From Paenibacillus oceani (GTDB taxonomy: Bacteria; Bacillota; Bacilli; Paenibacillales; NBRC-103111), in the NCBI RefSeq assembly GCF_014705615.1, contig NZ_JACXJA010000005.1:310001-374000 (forward strand): a stretch of DNA of 64,000 bases, read 5' to 3'. Made by a program: the position numbers and the translations under genes. Below the pieces are notes generated by a model. That model ran no database searches. It worked only from the letters and a program-made list of their open reading frames with translations, and had not been told where the DNA came from. Shown piece by piece: positions 61,891 through 64,000 of this stretch; positions within the stretch are counted from its first letter, which is position 1, and each line of letters opens with the position of its first letter.

Positions 61891-63192
61891 TTATTGGACG
61901 ACTCGGTGGACGACCGGAACTTCATCGGGACGGTCCTCGCCGATCGTATAAGCGTCAAGAATTTTGCCGGAAATGTCCTGATTCTGGTCTTTGTTGCTGT
62001 GAATAACCGCCAAAACGTCTCCGAATCGGACCGGATCGCCGACCTTTTTCCGAAGCGAAATGCCGACCGAATAGTCGATCGCGTCTTCCTTCCTCGCACG
62101 GCCGGCTCCAAGCAGCATGGCGGCGACGCCGATCGATTCCGCATCGACGGCTTGTACGTATCCTTCCTTTTCAGCCCGGACGCTTATCTGAAGAGCGGCC
62201 TGCGGCAGCAAGCCCGGATCATCCACGATCCCCGGATCTCCGCCTTGCGCTTCGACGAACTTGCGGAACGTCGCCAAGCCCTGTCCCGACTCCAATATTC
62301 CTTCGAGCGCTTCACGGGCTTTCTCGAAGCTAGGATACGCGCCGCCGGCTACGGTCATATGCGCAGCAAGCACCAGACAAATTTCTTTCAGCCTGGCTTC
62401 CCCGCCGCCGCGCAGCACCTCGATTGCCTCGGCCACTTCCAAAGCGTTGCCGACTTCAGTCCCGAGCGGCTCGTTCATATCGGACAAAACGGCGATCGTT
62501 TTACGGTTCAAGCTTTTGCCGATCGACACCATCGTGGCAGCCAGCTGTTCCGCTTCCTCCAGCGATTTCATAAACGCCCCGGAGCCTACTTTGACGTCAA
62601 GCACGATGGCATCGGCGCCGGAGGCGATTTTTTTGCTCATGATCGAGGAGGCGATCAGCGGAATCGAGTTGACCGTCGCTGTCACGTCACGCAGTGCATA
62701 CAGCTGCTTGTCCGCAGGCGCCAGATTGCCGCTCTGGCCGACGAGCGCCATTTTGTTGTCGTTGACGTTGCGGATGAACTGCTCGCTTGGCAGCTCGATG
62801 CGGAAGCCGCTAATCGATTCCAGCTTGTCGACGGTCCCTCCGGTATGGCCGAGGCCGCGGCCGGACATTTTCGCCACGGGGACGCCAGCAGCGGCTACGA
62901 GTGGCACGACGATCAGACTTGTCTTGTCGCCGACGCCGCCCGTTGAATGCTTGTCGACTTTTACGCCGCGAATGCCGGCCAAGCTGACGGTATCGCCCGA
63001 GTTCGCCATCGCCATCGTCAGATCGGCGATTTCCTCCTCGTCCATCCCCTGGAAATAAATCGCCATCGCCATCGCCGACATCTGGTAATCGGGGATCTCC
63101 CCCTTGGTGTAGCCTTGAATGGCAAAGTAAAGCTGTTCCCGCGTCAGCCGTACGCCGTCGCGTTTGTTTTGTATCAGATCGACCATTCTCAT
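61891..63192 (-). CDS. pdp: Pyrimidine-nucleoside phosphorylase
   Basis: A 433-residue dimeric enzyme that splits uridine, thymidine and deoxyuridine with phosphate. The signature SGRGLGHTGGTVDKLESI lies at about residues 108-125, with KHSTGGVGDKTS before it and a C-terminal domain ending in DRPDEVP. It is in one transcript with the purine phosphorylase upstream (27-base gap), which together serve nucleoside salvage. Confidence 0.95.
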   Translation of the reverse strand: MRMVDLIQNKRDGVRLTREQLYFAIQGYTKGEIPDYQMSAMAMAIYFQGMDEEEIADLTMAMANSGDTVSLAGIRGVKVDKHSTGGVGDKTSLIVVPLVAAAGVPVAKMSGRGLGHTGGTVDKLESISGFRIELPSEQFIRNVNDNKMALVGQSGNLAPADKQLYALRDVTATVNSIPLIASSIMSKKIASGADAIVLDVKVGSGAFMKSLEEAEQLAATMVSIGKSLNRKTIAVLSDMNEPLGTEVGNALEVAEAIEVLRGGGEARLKEICLVLAAHMTVAGGAYPSFEKAREALEGILESGQGLATFRKFVEAQGGDPGIVDDPGLLPQAALQISVRAEKEGYVQAVDAESIGVAAMLLGAGRARKEDAIDYSVGISLRKKVGDPVRFGDVLAVIHSNKDQNQDISGKILDAYTIGEDRPDEVPVVHRVVQ

Positions 63193-63218
63193 GACCGTTC
63201 CTCCTTAAGATAAGCCGC

Positions 63219-64000
63219 TCAGACGGGTACGGCGCGCACGAACGATTTGACTAGCAGGGTAAATCTCGGCTTGGTCCGGTTCGCCACTTCCATCACCTGC
63301 TCGTGGGACAGCGGCTCCAGCTCCTCCCCGATCGCCATATCGGTTATGCACGAGATGCCCAGCACCTCGAGACCGCAATGTCTCGCCGCGATCACCTCGG
63401 CCACGGTGGACATGCCGACCGCGTCTCCGCCCAGCCTGGCAAGCATCTTGAGCTCCGCCGGCGTCATATAAGGCGGTCCGCTGATGCCGCAATACACACC
63501 TTCCTGCAGCTCCAGCGAGTCCCCGTCGTCAGAACGGATCAGGCTCGACAGCCGGTGAGCCAGTTCCCGGTACGATTTGTTGTAGGCTTCGGACATGTCC
63601 GGGAAGCGCACGCCCAGCCCGGCATCGTTTGTGCCGATCAGTGGATTGTCCCCCGTCATGTTCAGATGATCGCAGATCAGCATCAGATCGCCCGGACGGA
63701 ACGCCCGATTCATCCCCCCCGCCGCGTTCGTGATGACGGCGGTTTGGACGCCGAGCTTGCGCATCACGTAAATCGGGGCCGCGACCTTGCGCATCGGGTA
63801 ACCTTCGTAGTAATGAAAACGGCCTTGCATGACGATAACCGTTTTCCCTTCAAGCGTTCCGATGACGAATCGGCCCGCATGTCCTTCCACCGTGGACACC
63901 GGAAAATGCGGAACTTCGGAGAAATCGATGGTAATCGCATCCTCCACCTCGCTTGCCAAATCCCCCAGTCCTGAACCGAGCACAAGTCCGACGACGGGCT
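63219..64000 (-). CDS. punA: Purine-nucleoside phosphorylase, 5' end outside window (partial)
   Basis: The frame is open to the right edge, so the first residues are missing. Visible are LGSGLGDLA (phosphate loop), EGHAGRFVIG, MQGRFHYYEGYP, TNAAGGMN and CGISGPPYMTPAE with MSTVAEVIAARHCGLEVLGISCITD, all of the trimeric PunA/PNP I family, which releases hypoxanthine and guanine from inosine and guanosine. It is upstream of pdp in a nucleoside salvage operon. Confidence 0.95.
   Translation of the reverse strand, partial: PVVGLVLGSGLGDLASEVEDAITIDFSEVPHFPVSTVEGHAGRFVIGTLEGKTVIVMQGRFHYYEGYPMRKVAAPIYVMRKLGVQTAVITNAAGGMNRAFRPGDLMLICDHLNMTGDNPLIGTNDAGLGVRFPDMSEAYNKSYRELAHRLSSLIRSDDGDSLELQEGVYCGISGPPYMTPAELKMLARLGGDAVGMSTVAEVIAARHCGLEVLGISCITDMAIGEELEPLSHEQVMEVANRTKPRFTLLVKSFVRAVPV

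Overview
The window looks like chromosomal DNA from an endospore-forming member of the Bacillales, most likely a Paenibacillaceae relative (Paenibacillus or Cohnella type). The case rests on many sporulation and germination genes (spoVIF, ypeB, ytfJ, spmA/spmB, dacB, spoVAA/AB/AF, sigF, spoIIAA/AB, dacF), on gene order that follows the Bacillus subtilis ypb-yph, res, spm, rib and spoVA/spoIIA regions, on a G+C-rich base composition, and on strong AGGAGG-type ribosome binding sites with many TTG start codons. The species cannot be named from the sequence alone. No rRNA, tRNA, insertion sequence, prophage or CRISPR array was seen.

Layout. Positions 1-14000 hold a mostly minus-strand housekeeping and sporulation block: ferredoxin, spoVIF, gpsA-plsY, der, yphA, rpsA, plsC, cmk, ypfB, a PilZ protein, ypeB, prsW and ypbH. 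Positions 14300-20000 hold small membrane proteins, a polysaccharide deacetylase lipoprotein, a CPBP protease and serA behind a serine T-box. Positions 20000-26000 hold the resABCDE cluster for cytochrome c maturation and redox sensing. Positions 26100-29800 hold rluB, a small amidase and dacB-spmA-spmB. Positions 30200-36800 hold a second MurA with Asp in place of the catalytic Cys, a GntR regulator with the glcDF oxidase pair, ytfJ and a DUF2953 gene. Positions 37000-43300 hold scpAB, ribDE-BA-H behind an FMN riboswitch, and ppiB. Positions 44000-51400 hold lysA, a shortened spoVA locus, sigF-spoIIAB-spoIIAA and dacF. A decayed gene follows at 51636-52386.

The main accessory region is 52432-61707. 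It is a tightly packed minus-strand carotenoid operon: crtN, a second crtN-like gene, crtM, a CruF-like hydratase, a truncated acyltransferase, a truncated glycosyltransferase, a crtP-like oxygenase and the type 2 IPP isomerase fni. Upstream lies a MerR-type regulator with a cobalamin-binding domain that carries the signatures of CarH/LitR light sensors. Three exact tandem 11-bp repeats lie over the crt promoter, and two matching repeats lie over the regulator's own promoter. This predicts B12-dependent, light-switched C30 carotenoid synthesis with autoregulation. The late tailoring genes appear to have been damaged by one deletion. The window ends in the nucleoside salvage genes punA (cut by the edge) and pdp.

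Systems that work together: der, rpsA and cmk (translation and nucleotide supply); gpsA, plsY and plsC (phospholipid synthesis); resA-E (respiration and redox sensing); the sporulation genes; riboflavin synthesis; glycolate/lactate oxidation; and pigment synthesis.
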